From MTP4 sp052056915 (GTDB lineage Archaea; Halobacteriota; Methanosarcinia; Methanosarcinales; Methanosarcinaceae), in assembly GCF_052056915.1 (NCBI RefSeq), contig NZ_CP195119.1, forward strand, positions 1,302,001 through 1,366,000: a stretch of DNA of 64,000 bases, given 5' to 3'. Under the pieces are notes generated by a model. It had not been told where the DNA came from. It did not search any database and saw only the letters and a program-made list of their open reading frames with translations. Of this stretch, positions 1 through 9,646 are shown one piece after another (position 1 is the first letter of the stretch; each line of letters starts with the position of its first letter). A program made the translations under genes and the position numbers.

Positions 1-2
1 CC

Positions 3-833
3 TACCTGACCGAAGGCATGAGCTGGAGGGCGGACTATATCGTAAAAGCCAATGCCGATGATACGAAAGCTGATATCCAGGGCTGGGTCAGTGTCGATAA
101 CAATGCAGGGACCACTTTCGAAGACGCAAAACTGAAGCTGGTAGCAGGGGAGGTCCACCAGGTCTTCGTGCCGCAGTCGAGAGTTATGTATGATGAAATA
201 GTCGAAGAAGACGTAGCATATGCAGTGGATAAGGGAGGTTTTGCCGAAGAGTCCCTCTTTGAGTACCACCTCTATACTCTGGAAAGGCCGGCTACCCTGA
301 AGGACAAACAGGTCAAACAGCTCTCCCTCCTCTCCGCGGACTCCGTGCCCGTGGCAAAGGAACTCATCTTCGACGGAGCGAGGAGCGATAAGGTCCAGGT
401 TGTCCTTAACCTGGAAAACTCAAAGGATAAAGGCCTGGGCATGCCCCTCCCCGCAGGCGTAGTCCGGGTGTACAAGGCCGACTCTGAAGGGCAGCTCCAG
501 TTCCTTGGAGAAGACAGCATCGACCATACCCCGAAGGACGAAGAAGTCGAGGTTAGGGTCGGAAACGCCTTCGATGTAACCGGTACGAGGACCCAGACCA
601 ACTATAAGAGAGTCAGTGACGATGTCTGGCGGGAAAGCTACGAGATCCAGATCAAGAACCACAAGTCTGTAGCCCAGGCTGTCACGGTTGTGGAACACTT
701 CTACGGGGACTGGGAAATTACCAGCAGTTCCGATGACTATGAGAAAACAGATGCTTTCACCGCAGAGTGGAAAATAACCGTGCCTGCAGATGGGGAAAAG
801 ACTGTCTCCTACACCGTAGAGCGCAGGTTCTAA
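3..833 (+). CDS. DUF4139 domain protein, 5' end outside window
   Basis: The frame is open from the first bases of the window, so the gene begins upstream; the first in-frame ATG at 18 is internal, because the residues before it (YLTEG) align with the same stretch (YLTGG) of the paralogue at 1405. The visible 276 residues are the C-terminal DUF4139 beta-rich domain, ending in a motif (TVSYTVERRF) almost identical to that of the neighbour. DUF4139 proteins are usually exported; their molecular role is not established. It is clearly a tandem paralogue of the next gene, with very similar sequence along the whole visible length. A hairpin followed by a T run lies about 50 bp downstream. Confidence 0.85.
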   Translation, partial: YLTEGMSWRADYIVKANADDTKADIQGWVSVDNNAGTTFEDAKLKLVAGEVHQVFVPQSRVMYDEIVEEDVAYAVDKGGFAEESLFEYHLYTLERPATLKDKQVKQLSLLSADSVPVAKELIFDGARSDKVQVVLNLENSKDKGLGMPLPAGVVRVYKADSEGQLQFLGEDSIDHTPKDEEVEVRVGNAFDVTGTRTQTNYKRVSDDVWRESYEIQIKNHKSVAQAVTVVEHFYGDWEITSSSDDYEKTDAFTAEWKITVPADGEKTVSYTVERRF

Positions 834-880
834 CCGGTTTCGGACCGGCAGACCAGCGAAATCAAAAGCAGAAATTTTCC

Positions 881-925
881 AGGAAAAGGAGACCGGGGAA
901 ACATCTCCGTTTTCTCCTGCTTTTT
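881..925 (+). terminator. Hairpin plus T-run after the first DUF4139 gene
   Basis: An imperfect inverted repeat (AGGAAAAGGAGA against TCTCCGTTTTCTCCT, with bulges) is followed directly by a C and five T residues. It sits about 48 bp after the stop codon, which fits a transcription terminator. The archaeal rule needs little more than the T run, so the stem is supportive only. Confidence 0.45.
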
Positions 926-1371
926 ACTTCAGTAACCGGGTCGCCGGGGTTTTCGGAACTTTTCAGAGCCCCGGGCTCTCACCGGGCGCCGAAGGCGGCC
1001 GGCTTTTGCATTAAAGTCATGGAAAAAGAAGTAGAAACTTGAATGTCTCGTTTCATGTTTCAGGAGCTGTCACTCAAAAATGCGACTTCAATTTTCAGTT
1101 TTTCTCCAGAGACATTTTTCCGTTTTTTTCTCCAACCATGTTTTTTTCCATTTTGGTTTAGGGCTTGCCTCGCCGTTGCTCGGGACATGAAAAGCCATCG
1201 ATGCCATTCAGGTTATTCCGGATAAGTTTGATCATTTGTAAGGACAGCTGCATTGAATAAGCTCGGTCTTTTAAGTCGCTTGCTTGTAGGGATGGAATCC
1301 GGTTTTCAGAACTTTTTTCCGAAAAATAAGGGGTTTTGGGGTATAAAATTGCTTAAAAATGCATTAAAGTC
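926..1371. other. Intergenic, no gene seen
   Basis: Between the terminator-like hairpin and the promoter of the second DUF4139 gene. Short ORFs here have no recognisable protein character. There is a GC-rich patch with CCCCGGGCTC and GGCGGCCGG-type self-complementary words around 960-1010, then AT-rich sequence. Confidence 0.5.
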
Positions 1372-1391
1372 ATTTATATATAAATATAAAC
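1372..1391 (+). promoter_or_regulatory. TATA region upstream of DUF4139 gene
   Basis: A run of TATATATAAATATAAA-type sequence is centred about 25 nt before the ATG at 1405. That is the normal TATA-to-start distance in archaea, so the transcript would be leaderless or nearly so. No Shine-Dalgarno motif is visible before the ATG, which agrees. Confidence 0.5.
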
Positions 1392-1404
1392 CGTATTATA
1401 TTAT

Positions 1405-2973
1405 ATGGGAGTGGAAAAGCGCTTATTATGGATTATGGCGGTATTTTTCAGTTTTATTTTTGTTTTTTCAGCCTGTTTTCCCGGGGAATTCGGGAACATT
1501 GCCCGGGCATATGAACCTGCATTCGGCGGGGATGGGATTGAATCCGCAGTTGAAGAGGGTGGAACCGAATCTGCATCCGGAGGGGATGGGGTTGAGCCCT
1601 GGAAGGGCATTGACGCAAAAGTTCAGCCTGCGGACCCTATCGGGTTTTTGAGCTCGGGGACAGGAGGAACAGGAGAAGATGGAGGGGTAGATAGAGCCCT
1701 TGAGATTACTATTTACGAACAGGACCTTGCCCTCGTAAAGGAGCGGCGGGAAATCGAGCTTAAGAGCGGGGTTAACCTTGTGGAGTACGGCAATGTTGCG
1801 GCCAGGATAGATCCTGCCTCGGTTATGGTTGAGGACCCGGAAAACAGGGACACTGCCGTTATCAAGCAAAATTACGAGTATGACCTTGTGAGTAGCTTTT
1901 CATTGCTTGAGAAATACCTGGAAAAGGAAATCACCGTTACTGCCGGGGATGGAGAGAGCTACAGCGGAAAGCTGCTCAGTTATGAAGAAAACGGCGTTAT
2001 CCTTGAGGAGAAAGACGGAAACGTCCTGGTGCTGCAGGAGGTCCTGAAGGTAGAAGTTCCGGACGCTTCAGGGCTTTCGACAAAGCCAACTCTCGTCTGG
2101 CAGCTCTACTCTCCTGTTTCCGGGACCAGAGAACTTTTGACCTCCTACCTTACCGGGGGCATAAGCTGGAACGCAGATTATGCCCTGATTAGCAATGCGG
2201 ACGATACCAGGGCCGACATACGGGGCTGGGTGAGCATTGACAACCGGGCAGGGATTGACTTTGAGGACTCTGGCCTGAAACTGGTTTCCGGGGAAATCAA
2301 CCGGGTTTCCACCCCGCAGCCGGTATACGAAGCCGTGGAGGAAGAATTAGTGGCTGAAGATGCAGCTGTGGAGAGTCCCTTTACGGAAGAGGGTTTCTTT
2401 GAGTACCACCTGTACACCCTTGAAAAAACGGCGACCCTGAAAAACAACCAGGCAAAGCAGATCTCCCTTTTCACTGCGGATTCCGCACCCATAAAAAAAG
2501 AACTAATTTATGACAGCTTTTCCGGAGACAGGGTCCGGGTTTTCCTGACCCTGGACAACTCCAAGGAAAACGGGCTTGGGATGCCCCTTCCAGCAGGTGT
2601 ATTCAGGATATACAAAACCGATTCTGCGGGGGACTTGCAGTTCCTCGGAGAAGACCGGATCGAGCACACCCCCGAGGAAGAAGAAATCAGGGCAGCTGTC
2701 GGAACTTCTTTCGATGTCACGGCTACCAGGACCGAAACTGATTATGAACGTGTCAGCGACAATGTGGAAAGGGTCAGCTATGAAATCGAACTTAAAAACA
2801 GTAAAGCCGAAGCCCAGGAAGTAACCGTTGTGGAACATCTCTTCGGGCAGTGGGAAATCCTGGAAAGTTCTGATGAATATGAAAAAATCGATGCATTCAC
2901 CATCGAGTTCAGGGTAACAGTCCCGGCAAAAGGCGCAAAGACAGTTTCCTACAGGGTGGAAAGGCGCTTTTGA
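1405..2973 (+). CDS. DUF4139 domain-containing exported protein
   Basis: 522 residues. The N-terminus has a basic start (MGVEKR) and a hydrophobic segment of about 18 residues, consistent with a signal peptide or anchor. Then comes a Gly/Glu-rich low-complexity linker (about 35-85) and the DUF4139 region to the end, including the conserved SWNADY and LPAGVFRIYK segments. It is the tandem paralogue of the truncated gene at the window start. The final 46 codons are copied again directly downstream in a 208-bp duplication, so a promoterless fragment of the C-terminus follows the stop codon. The function of the family is unknown; an envelope location is the only inference made. GTG at 1411 is an alternative start. 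Confidence 0.85.
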   Translation: MGVEKRLLWIMAVFFSFIFVFSACFPGEFGNIARAYEPAFGGDGIESAVEEGGTESASGGDGVEPWKGIDAKVQPADPIGFLSSGTGGTGEDGGVDRALEITIYEQDLALVKERREIELKSGVNLVEYGNVAARIDPASVMVEDPENRDTAVIKQNYEYDLVSSFSLLEKYLEKEITVTAGDGESYSGKLLSYEENGVILEEKDGNVLVLQEVLKVEVPDASGLSTKPTLVWQLYSPVSGTRELLTSYLTGGISWNADYALISNADDTRADIRGWVSIDNRAGIDFEDSGLKLVSGEINRVSTPQPVYEAVEEELVAEDAAVESPFTEEGFFEYHLYTLEKTATLKNNQAKQISLFTADSAPIKKELIYDSFSGDRVRVFLTLDNSKENGLGMPLPAGVFRIYKTDSAGDLQFLGEDRIEHTPEEEEIRAAVGTSFDVTATRTETDYERVSDNVERVSYEIELKNSKAEAQEVTVVEHLFGQWEILESSDEYEKIDAFTIEFRVTVPAKGAKTVSYRVERRF

Positions 2974-2985
2974 TTAAGCAACAAT

Positions 2986-3040
2986 AGTCCGCTTGAGCGA
3001 AGCGAAACGGACCGCGCACTGCAGAGCCGCAACTCTGCTG
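2986..3040 (+). repeat. Dispersed two-hairpin element, copy A
   Basis: Hairpin 1 has arms GTCCG and CGGAC around a CTTGAGCGAAGCGAAA loop. Hairpin 2 is GCAGAG-CCGCAA-CTCTGC (3021-3038). Relatives lie at 3194-3248 (copy B, made by the tandem duplication), 31917-31979 (minus strand, copy C) and 39579-39642 (copy D). Copies C and A differ by paired changes in both stems. Confidence 0.75.
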
Positions 3041-3193
3041 GAACATCTCTTCGGGCAGTGGGAAATCCTGGAAAGTTCTGATGAATATGAAAAAATCGAT
3101 GCATTCACCATCGAGTTCAGGGTAACGGTCCCGGCAAAGGGCACAAAGACAGTTTCCTACAGGGTGGAAAGGCGGTTTTGATTAAGCAACAAT

Positions 3194-3248
3194 AGTCCGC
3201 TTGAGCGAAGCGAAACGGACCGCGCACTGCAGAGCCGCAACTCTGCTG
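3194..3248 (+). repeat. Dispersed two-hairpin element, copy B
   Basis: This is identical in design to copy A, and is present because the 208-bp unit containing copy A was duplicated. It lies downstream of the repeated gene end. Confidence 0.75.
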
Positions 3249-3489
3249 ATTAAAAAAGCTGGAGTGTAAGAAGAAACAGGGGTATTTAAGAAACAGGAAT
3301 GGAAGACGCAGGAGCGATTGAATAAATTGTGCTAAGTTTTCCGGCGTGCTGGAAAAATCCATATGCAGCCGCCGGCAACTATTTGAAAATTAATACAAAG
3401 ATTTATGAAAGGCTTCTAAAATAATGGGAGGTGAAAAGGAGTTTGTAAGTCCAGTTACAGAAGAGTTCTGTAACCTGGATCTTTTCACA

Positions 3490-5105
<1,616 letters not shown>

Positions 5106-5272
5106 ATTAAATTCTCCTGTAATGGATGAGTTTCATTGCTATATCATGTAATTACTATATTAACATCACTCTTGATTAGAGCAGGATCTTTATGAATTTC
5201 CAGCTGCCAGGAATGTTTTTCCCCCATTATAGACATACTTCGGTTTAAAGCTTTCTCCTTCAAGGGGGGAAA

Positions 5273-5289
5273 AGCGGAAAAATTCCGCT
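5273..5289 (-). terminator. Hairpin abutting the fusA stop codon
   Basis: A perfect 7-bp stem (AGCGGAA and TTCCGCT, 3-nt AAA loop on the plus strand) lies directly after the EF-2 stop codon. It may terminate or protect the fusA transcript before tuf. There is no strong T run next to it, so the assignment is moderate. Confidence 0.4.
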
Positions 5290-7482
5290 TCACATTCCAA
5301 GGAAATCAGTGGGCTTTGGAAGTTCCTTCTTCAGACCTTTCCTTTCCCTGATCTGAGCCACGATTTCTGTCATAATGTTGGTCGGTACGATTTCAAAGCC
5401 TCCGAATTCCGTGCTCCACATGGCACGCCCTTCGGTTGCAGACCTGATTTCCCCGGCGAACCCGAACAACTCGGCCACGGGCACCCTGGACTCGATAATA
5501 GCCAGGTCACCTTCAGTGGTCATGTTCATGATCAAGCCACGGCGGCCCTGCAGTTCCTTGGTAGCTCCGCCCATGTTAAGCTGGGGGACCTGAACAAAGA
5601 CCTTCTGGTAGGGCTCAAGTAAGCTGTCTTCTGCCAGGAGCAAACTTGCCTGGATAGCCTGTCTTGAAGCCGGAATGACCTGAGCAGGACCCCTGTGGAT
5701 TGCGTCTTCGTGGAGTTTTGCGTCCACAAGCACACATTTAACGTTTGCCACAGGCTCCCTGGAAAGCGGGCCTGCCTTCATGACTTCTTCAAACCCATCG
5801 AGCACCAGTTCCATGGTTTCATTCAGGTACTGGATACCCTTGGTCATGTCGATGAAGATGTTTGAACCGTAGATTCCGGCAATTTTCTTTGCCTCATCCT
5901 TGTCCATGCCGACAGCCATGAGCTTCTCCCTGCGTTCGAGTTCGGGCATGCGCATGGAAATCTCGCCGGACTTGATAAGCTCGACAGTGGCATCATCAAG
6001 GGGTTCCACATAGATGTAGAACCTGTTGTGCCTGTTAGGGGACTTTCCTTCCACAGGTTCGGTTTTCTTCTTGATGGTTTCCCTGTAAACCACAATGGGC
6101 TGACTGGTGGTGATTTCCACGTTCTTGTCCCTTTCGATCCTGTGGGCGATGACTTCGAGGTGGAGTTCTCCCATCCCTGCCATCAGGTGTTCCCCTGTTT
6201 CCTCGTCAAGGGTGATCTGGAGGGTAGGGTCTTCCTTTGCGACCTGCCTGAGGACTTCAACAAGCTTGGGAAGGTCCTTTGTGTGCTTGGCTTCCACGGC
6301 CACAGTCACCACAGGCTCGCTTACGTGCCTGATACTCTCGAAGGGGATCATGCCTTCAAGGGTAGTAACAGTGGAACCGACGAACGCCTCTTTCAGGCCC
6401 GTAACTGCGGCAATGTTTCCTGCAGGGATCTTTTCCACTTCGAGCCTTTCGGGGCCCATAAAGATTCCTACCTGCTGGACCCTGCTTTTCTTGGCAGTGC
6501 CTGAGGTGTAGACTTCCAGCCCACGGTAGAAGGACCCGCTAAAGAGCCTTCCGGTTGCTACTTCTCCTGCATGGGGGTCCATGGAAATGTCCGTTACCAT
6601 GAAGGCAAGGTCTCCATCTGCGTTTGCGTGGGTCATGGACTGCCCGATTTCGGAAGTTTCATCCCCGTGCCAGATGACCTTTACCCTGTCTTTCTGGGCT
6701 TCAATCGGGTTTGGAAGATAGCGGATTACCATGTCAAGGACAGCTTCATGCAAGGGGCAATTCTCTGCCAGGGCTTTCATGTCCTCAGCCTTACAGTAAT
6801 CATAGACGTCCTTAAAGGAGATCCCGGTCTTCTGCATCATGGGCACGCTGATGGCCCAGTTGTAAAGAGCTGATCCGAAGGCTACGGTCCCGTTTGCTGC
6901 GTCGACCCTCCAGCCTGCCTTGAACTTCTCCTCGTTCATGCTCTTAATCAGCTTGTTAACGTGGTCAATGAGCTTTCCGAGGCGGACCTGCATTTCCTGG
7001 GAGTCCACCTGCAGCTCGTTGATGAGCCTGTCAACCTTGTTGATGAAGAGTACGGGTTTTACGTGTTCCCTGAGGGCCTGCCTCAGCACGGTTTCGGTCT
7101 GGGGCATGGTACCTTCTACAGCGTCCACGACCACTACGGCACCGTCTACGGCCCTCATGGCACGGGTAACGTCCCCACCGAAATCGACGTGCCCGGGGGT
7201 ATCGATCAGGTTGATCAGGTAGTCTTCGTCCTTGTAAGTGTGAACCATTGATACGTTGGATGAATCAATGGTGATTCCGCGCTGCTGTTCTTCCTCGTCG
7301 GAATCCATGAATAGCTGTCTGCCGGCAAGCTCCTTGGAAATCATTCCAGCGCCTCCCAGCAAGTTGTCACTTAATGTTGTTTTACCGTGGTCGATGTGAG
7401 CAACGATTCCGATGTTTCTGATCCTTTCGGGATCAGTCATAAGCGTTGTCACACGCTCGACCATTTTCTTCCTTCGTCCCAT
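5290..7482 (-). CDS. fusA: Translation elongation factor EF-2
   Basis: 730 residues with start MGRRKKMVERV. A longer frame starts at 7503, but the ATG at 7482 has AAAGGT about 6-7 nt upstream and matches the family N-terminus, so it is preferred. GTPase that drives translocation. The G1 motif is AHIDHGKTT, G3 is DTPGHVDFG and G4 is NKVD. The diphthamide loop near the C-terminus (LHEDAIHRGPAQ) keeps the His that is modified in archaea and eukaryotes. It lies 80 bp downstream of rpsG in the str-type operon. Confidence 0.97.
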   Translation of the reverse strand: MGRRKKMVERVTTLMTDPERIRNIGIVAHIDHGKTTLSDNLLGGAGMISKELAGRQLFMDSDEEEQQRGITIDSSNVSMVHTYKDEDYLINLIDTPGHVDFGGDVTRAMRAVDGAVVVVDAVEGTMPQTETVLRQALREHVKPVLFINKVDRLINELQVDSQEMQVRLGKLIDHVNKLIKSMNEEKFKAGWRVDAANGTVAFGSALYNWAISVPMMQKTGISFKDVYDYCKAEDMKALAENCPLHEAVLDMVIRYLPNPIEAQKDRVKVIWHGDETSEIGQSMTHANADGDLAFMVTDISMDPHAGEVATGRLFSGSFYRGLEVYTSGTAKKSRVQQVGIFMGPERLEVEKIPAGNIAAVTGLKEAFVGSTVTTLEGMIPFESIRHVSEPVVTVAVEAKHTKDLPKLVEVLRQVAKEDPTLQITLDEETGEHLMAGMGELHLEVIAHRIERDKNVEITTSQPIVVYRETIKKKTEPVEGKSPNRHNRFYIYVEPLDDATVELIKSGEISMRMPELERREKLMAVGMDKDEAKKIAGIYGSNIFIDMTKGIQYLNETMELVLDGFEEVMKAGPLSREPVANVKCVLVDAKLHEDAIHRGPAQVIPASRQAIQASLLLAEDSLLEPYQKVFVQVPQLNMGGATKELQGRRGLIMNMTTEGDLAIIESRVPVAELFGFAGEIRSATEGRAMWSTEFGGFEIVPTNIMTEIVAQIRERKGLKKELPKPTDFLGM

Positions 7483-7562
7483 GCTAATACCTTTTGTAAA
7501 CAAATATTTTGATTTATTTTAAATTGATAAATATAAAAATCGGGGCAACCCCGTAGAAATGA

Positions 7563-8129
7563 TTAACGGGCTGCCTTTGAAACTCTTTCCTTTGCATCCT
7601 TCCTGTTGATGGAGAAACACTTTGCATCGCGGTTTGCGGCTCCTATGAGTTCGGAAGCCAGGCATTCTGCGGCCGAGCGCTTGGACTTGAAGGAAGCATT
7701 TTTTGTGCCCATGCTGATGTAGCGAAGAGCCGTGTCAACACGCCTCTGGGGAGCAGTGTCCACTGCTTTTGGCACGGAGATTCCACCGTACTTGAGCCTC
7801 ACAACTTCTTCCCTGGGGCCTGCGTTGCCAATGGCGTCCACAAGGACCTGGATCGGGTTCTGCTGGGTCTTCTTGTTAATGATATCAAAGGCTTCTTCTA
7901 CGATCCTGAGAGTAAGCTGCTTTTTGCCGGTGTTTTGCTCTGCCCTCATGATGTTGTTGACAAGGCGTTCCACGATGGAAATCTCGGACTTGTTAAACTG
8001 CTGCCTTGCGTGCCTCCCACTGCTGTGAGGGACAATGACCGGAGTAAGGCTCACATAGCGCTTGATCCCGGGGTCTTTGATTTCTACTTCAGAAGAGTCC
8101 CATTTGCCGAAAATCTTGTACAAAACCAA
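7563..8129 (-). CDS. rpsG: 30S ribosomal protein S7
   Basis: 188 residues, typical for archaeal S7 (uS7), with conserved RQQFNKSEISIVERL and the C-terminal KKERVSKAAR-like tail. S7 nucleates the 30S head. The start is TTG (TTG-GTT-TTG-TAC), directly abutting the TGA of rpsL, with GAGGAG a few nt upstream. The nearby ATG at 8133 is out of frame and soon meets a stop. Tight coupling to rpsL translation is likely. Confidence 0.95.
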   Translation of the reverse strand: MVLYKIFGKWDSSEVEIKDPGIKRYVSLTPVIVPHSSGRHARQQFNKSEISIVERLVNNIMRAEQNTGKKQLTLRIVEEAFDIINKKTQQNPIQVLVDAIGNAGPREEVVRLKYGGISVPKAVDTAPQRRVDTALRYISMGTKNASFKSKRSAAECLASELIGAANRDAKCFSINRKDAKERVSKAAR

Positions 8130-8558
8130 TCATCTCCTCGGTTTTTCCATTCTGCCAATAACCATCTCGTGTAAGCACACGTTGTTTACGGCAGTCACCT
8201 TAAAGCGTACTCCGGGAATATCACCCATTGCACCACCCATGCGTCCGCCGATCCTTTCAACGGTCACTTCATCGTGTTCATCGATAAAGTTCACTGCCCC
8301 GTCACCCGGGCAGAAAGCAGTTACCTGACGCCCATTCTTGATGAGCTGGATCCTTACACATTTCCGGATAGCAGAGTTAGGCTGCTTTGCTTCAACTCCC
8401 ACCTTCTCCAGTACAATACCCCTGCCCTGAGGCGCTCCTCCAAGGGGATCGGCTTTCACGTTCAGGTTCAGAACACGCCTGCTGTAGTTTGTATCTTTCC
8501 AGCGAGCGTCTTTCCTGGCCTGCTTGAGTATATGAGCTGCATATTTTCCTTTTGCCAT
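8130..8558 (-). CDS. rpsL: 30S ribosomal protein S12
   Basis: 142 residues, archaeal S12 (uS12), with the decoding-site segment PNSAIRKCVRIQLIKNG and the PGVRFKV loop. The ATG start is preceded by GGAG. It is transcribed from the NusA side into rpsG without a gap. The 130-bp gap upstream, between it and the NusA-like gene, is AT-rich and could carry a promoter. Confidence 0.97.
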   Translation of the reverse strand: MAKGKYAAHILKQARKDARWKDTNYSRRVLNLNVKADPLGGAPQGRGIVLEKVGVEAKQPNSAIRKCVRIQLIKNGRQVTAFCPGDGAVNFIDEHDEVTVERIGGRMGGAMGDIPGVRFKVTAVNNVCLHEMVIGRMEKPRR

Positions 8559-8689
8559 ACTTAATTCTCCGAATTTAAATGATTGATATTATTTTCCTTC
8601 TAAGGTAGTTAGTGCCGAAATTTGTCCTCAACGCCGGTTGAAATGATCAAAGTAAACTGAAAATCTATGTGCTGAATATTTATGTGGAA

Positions 8690-9115
8690 TTACTGCAGGA
8701 TTACATCGTCAATATCATGGTGGCGACGAGCAAGCATTTTCACTTTTTCAATGTTTCTGCCGCTGCGCCCGATGGCAAGCCCCTTCTCCTTATTGGGTAC
8801 CTCTACATAAGCTAATCGCTTGCCATTTTTGTTTATAATGTTTACAGAACTGACGGATACGGGCCCGAAAGCGTTCTTAATAAATGTGACCTGGTCCTCT
8901 GAGTATTCCACAAGTTCGATGGGCTTATCCAGGGCTTTTTTAACGCGGTTGATATTTTCGCCGCTCTTGCCTATGGCAAGTCCCATGTCGCCTTGCTTTA
9001 CGACGCATACGAGCCGTTCCTCTTCTATAATGCAGTCGAGGATTTTGGCCCGGGTCATATTTTCAAATAGTGCAATGTACTGGATGGTGTTTGCCGTAAG
9101 TTTTATTTCACCCAA
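8690..9115 (-). CDS. nusA: NusA-like transcription factor, two KH domains
   Basis: 141 residues when started at TTG 9115 (TTG-GGT-GAA), which gives the usual archaeal NusA N-terminus (GEIKLTANTIQYI). A longer frame upstream overlaps rpl30e and is not credible. AAGGAG lies about 10 nt upstream. It holds two KH folds with GKSGENI and GRSGRNI loops and lacks the S1 domain of bacterial NusA. It is a small RNA-binding protein with an inferred role in transcription elongation or termination. It sits between rpl30e and rpsL, its conserved archaeal location. Confidence 0.93.
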   Translation of the reverse strand: MGEIKLTANTIQYIALFENMTRAKILDCIIEEERLVCVVKQGDMGLAIGKSGENINRVKKALDKPIELVEYSEDQVTFIKNAFGPVSVSSVNIINKNGKRLAYVEVPNKEKGLAIGRSGRNIEKVKMLARRHHDIDDVILQ

Positions 9116-9134
9116 AACGCTGCAACTCCTTTCA

Positions 9135-9431
9135 TCAGGCTGTAACTGCCAGGATATCGGATTCTCCTGCGTCAAGGATTGCCATTGCAGCAATCGTGAA
9201 GGGCTTTCCGCAGACAGGTCCCAGTTCTACACTGGTGCCGCCGTATTCGAGAATAGGGACATTTGTTGTCTGGAGTTTATTCTTTACGTTTTCAGGACAA
9301 TTTGATGCAAGCACGACCAGTTTTGCGCTGCCATCTACCGCTGCATCGATGGTCAGGTTGCTTCCAATGATAACCGTTCCTGTTTTCACAGCCTTAATCA
9401 GGGATTTATCAACATTAATCTTCATTTTCAT
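9135..9431 (-). CDS. rpl30e: 50S ribosomal protein L30e
   Basis: About 98 residues, starting MKMKINVDKSLIKAVKTG. The frame offers TTG 9434, ATG 9431 and ATG 9425; no strong Shine-Dalgarno motif decides between them. The family motif is GTVIIGSNLTIDAAV, with the conserved SNCPENVK and GKPFTIAAMAI. L30e belongs to the L7Ae/L30e/S12e RNA-binding fold, which recognises kink-turns. A folded three-way-junction sequence precedes it by about 170 bp. Confidence 0.93.
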   Translation of the reverse strand: MKMKINVDKSLIKAVKTGTVIIGSNLTIDAAVDGSAKLVVLASNCPENVKNKLQTTNVPILEYGGTSVELGPVCGKPFTIAAMAILDAGESDILAVTA

Positions 9432-9600
9432 CAACTCTATCTCAGATTAGCTCGTCTACTCGATCTCATTCTCAATAAAGATTTCCAAGCTCGGTGAATA
9501 TCTGGTACTCTTAATACTTGATTCCTTATATCTATTTTCTGGTTATAGGCTTCCCGGCTCTATACAGGAATCATATTAGTATCAGGTATTACAGTGGAAA

Positions 9601-9646
9601 TCTGAAGGTCCCCCGAAGGGGAATCCGGGCTTATAGCCCCTTCAGA
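9601..9646 (-). promoter_or_regulatory. Predicted three-way-junction RNA at the rpoA2 stop
   Basis: On the minus-strand transcript, TCTGAAGG (carrying the rpoA2 TGA) pairs with CCTTCAGA 30 nt later. Inside are two hairpins: GGCT-ATA-AGCC, and TCCCC-TTCG-GGGGA, which has the very stable UUCG tetraloop. There is no clear T run after it. It could be a terminator, a processing site or an attenuator ahead of rpl30e. Confidence 0.55.

Larger units (their letters stand above)
2831..3248 (+). repeat. 208-bp tandem duplication of gene end plus 3' flank
   Basis: Unit 1 (2831-3038) contains the last 46 codons of the DUF4139 gene, its TGA and about 65 bp of 3' flank. Unit 2 (3039-3248) repeats all of it with only about four substitutions, for example CGCTTTTGA against CGGTTTTGA. 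The second copy has an open reading frame into the duplicated C-terminus but no start region of its own, so it is a fragment. The near identity marks a recent event. Confidence 0.95.

Noticed and set aside
2993..3181. 62-codon ORF after the DUF4139 gene
   Set aside because: It is only the duplicated C-terminal fragment, with the start lying in the hairpin repeat.
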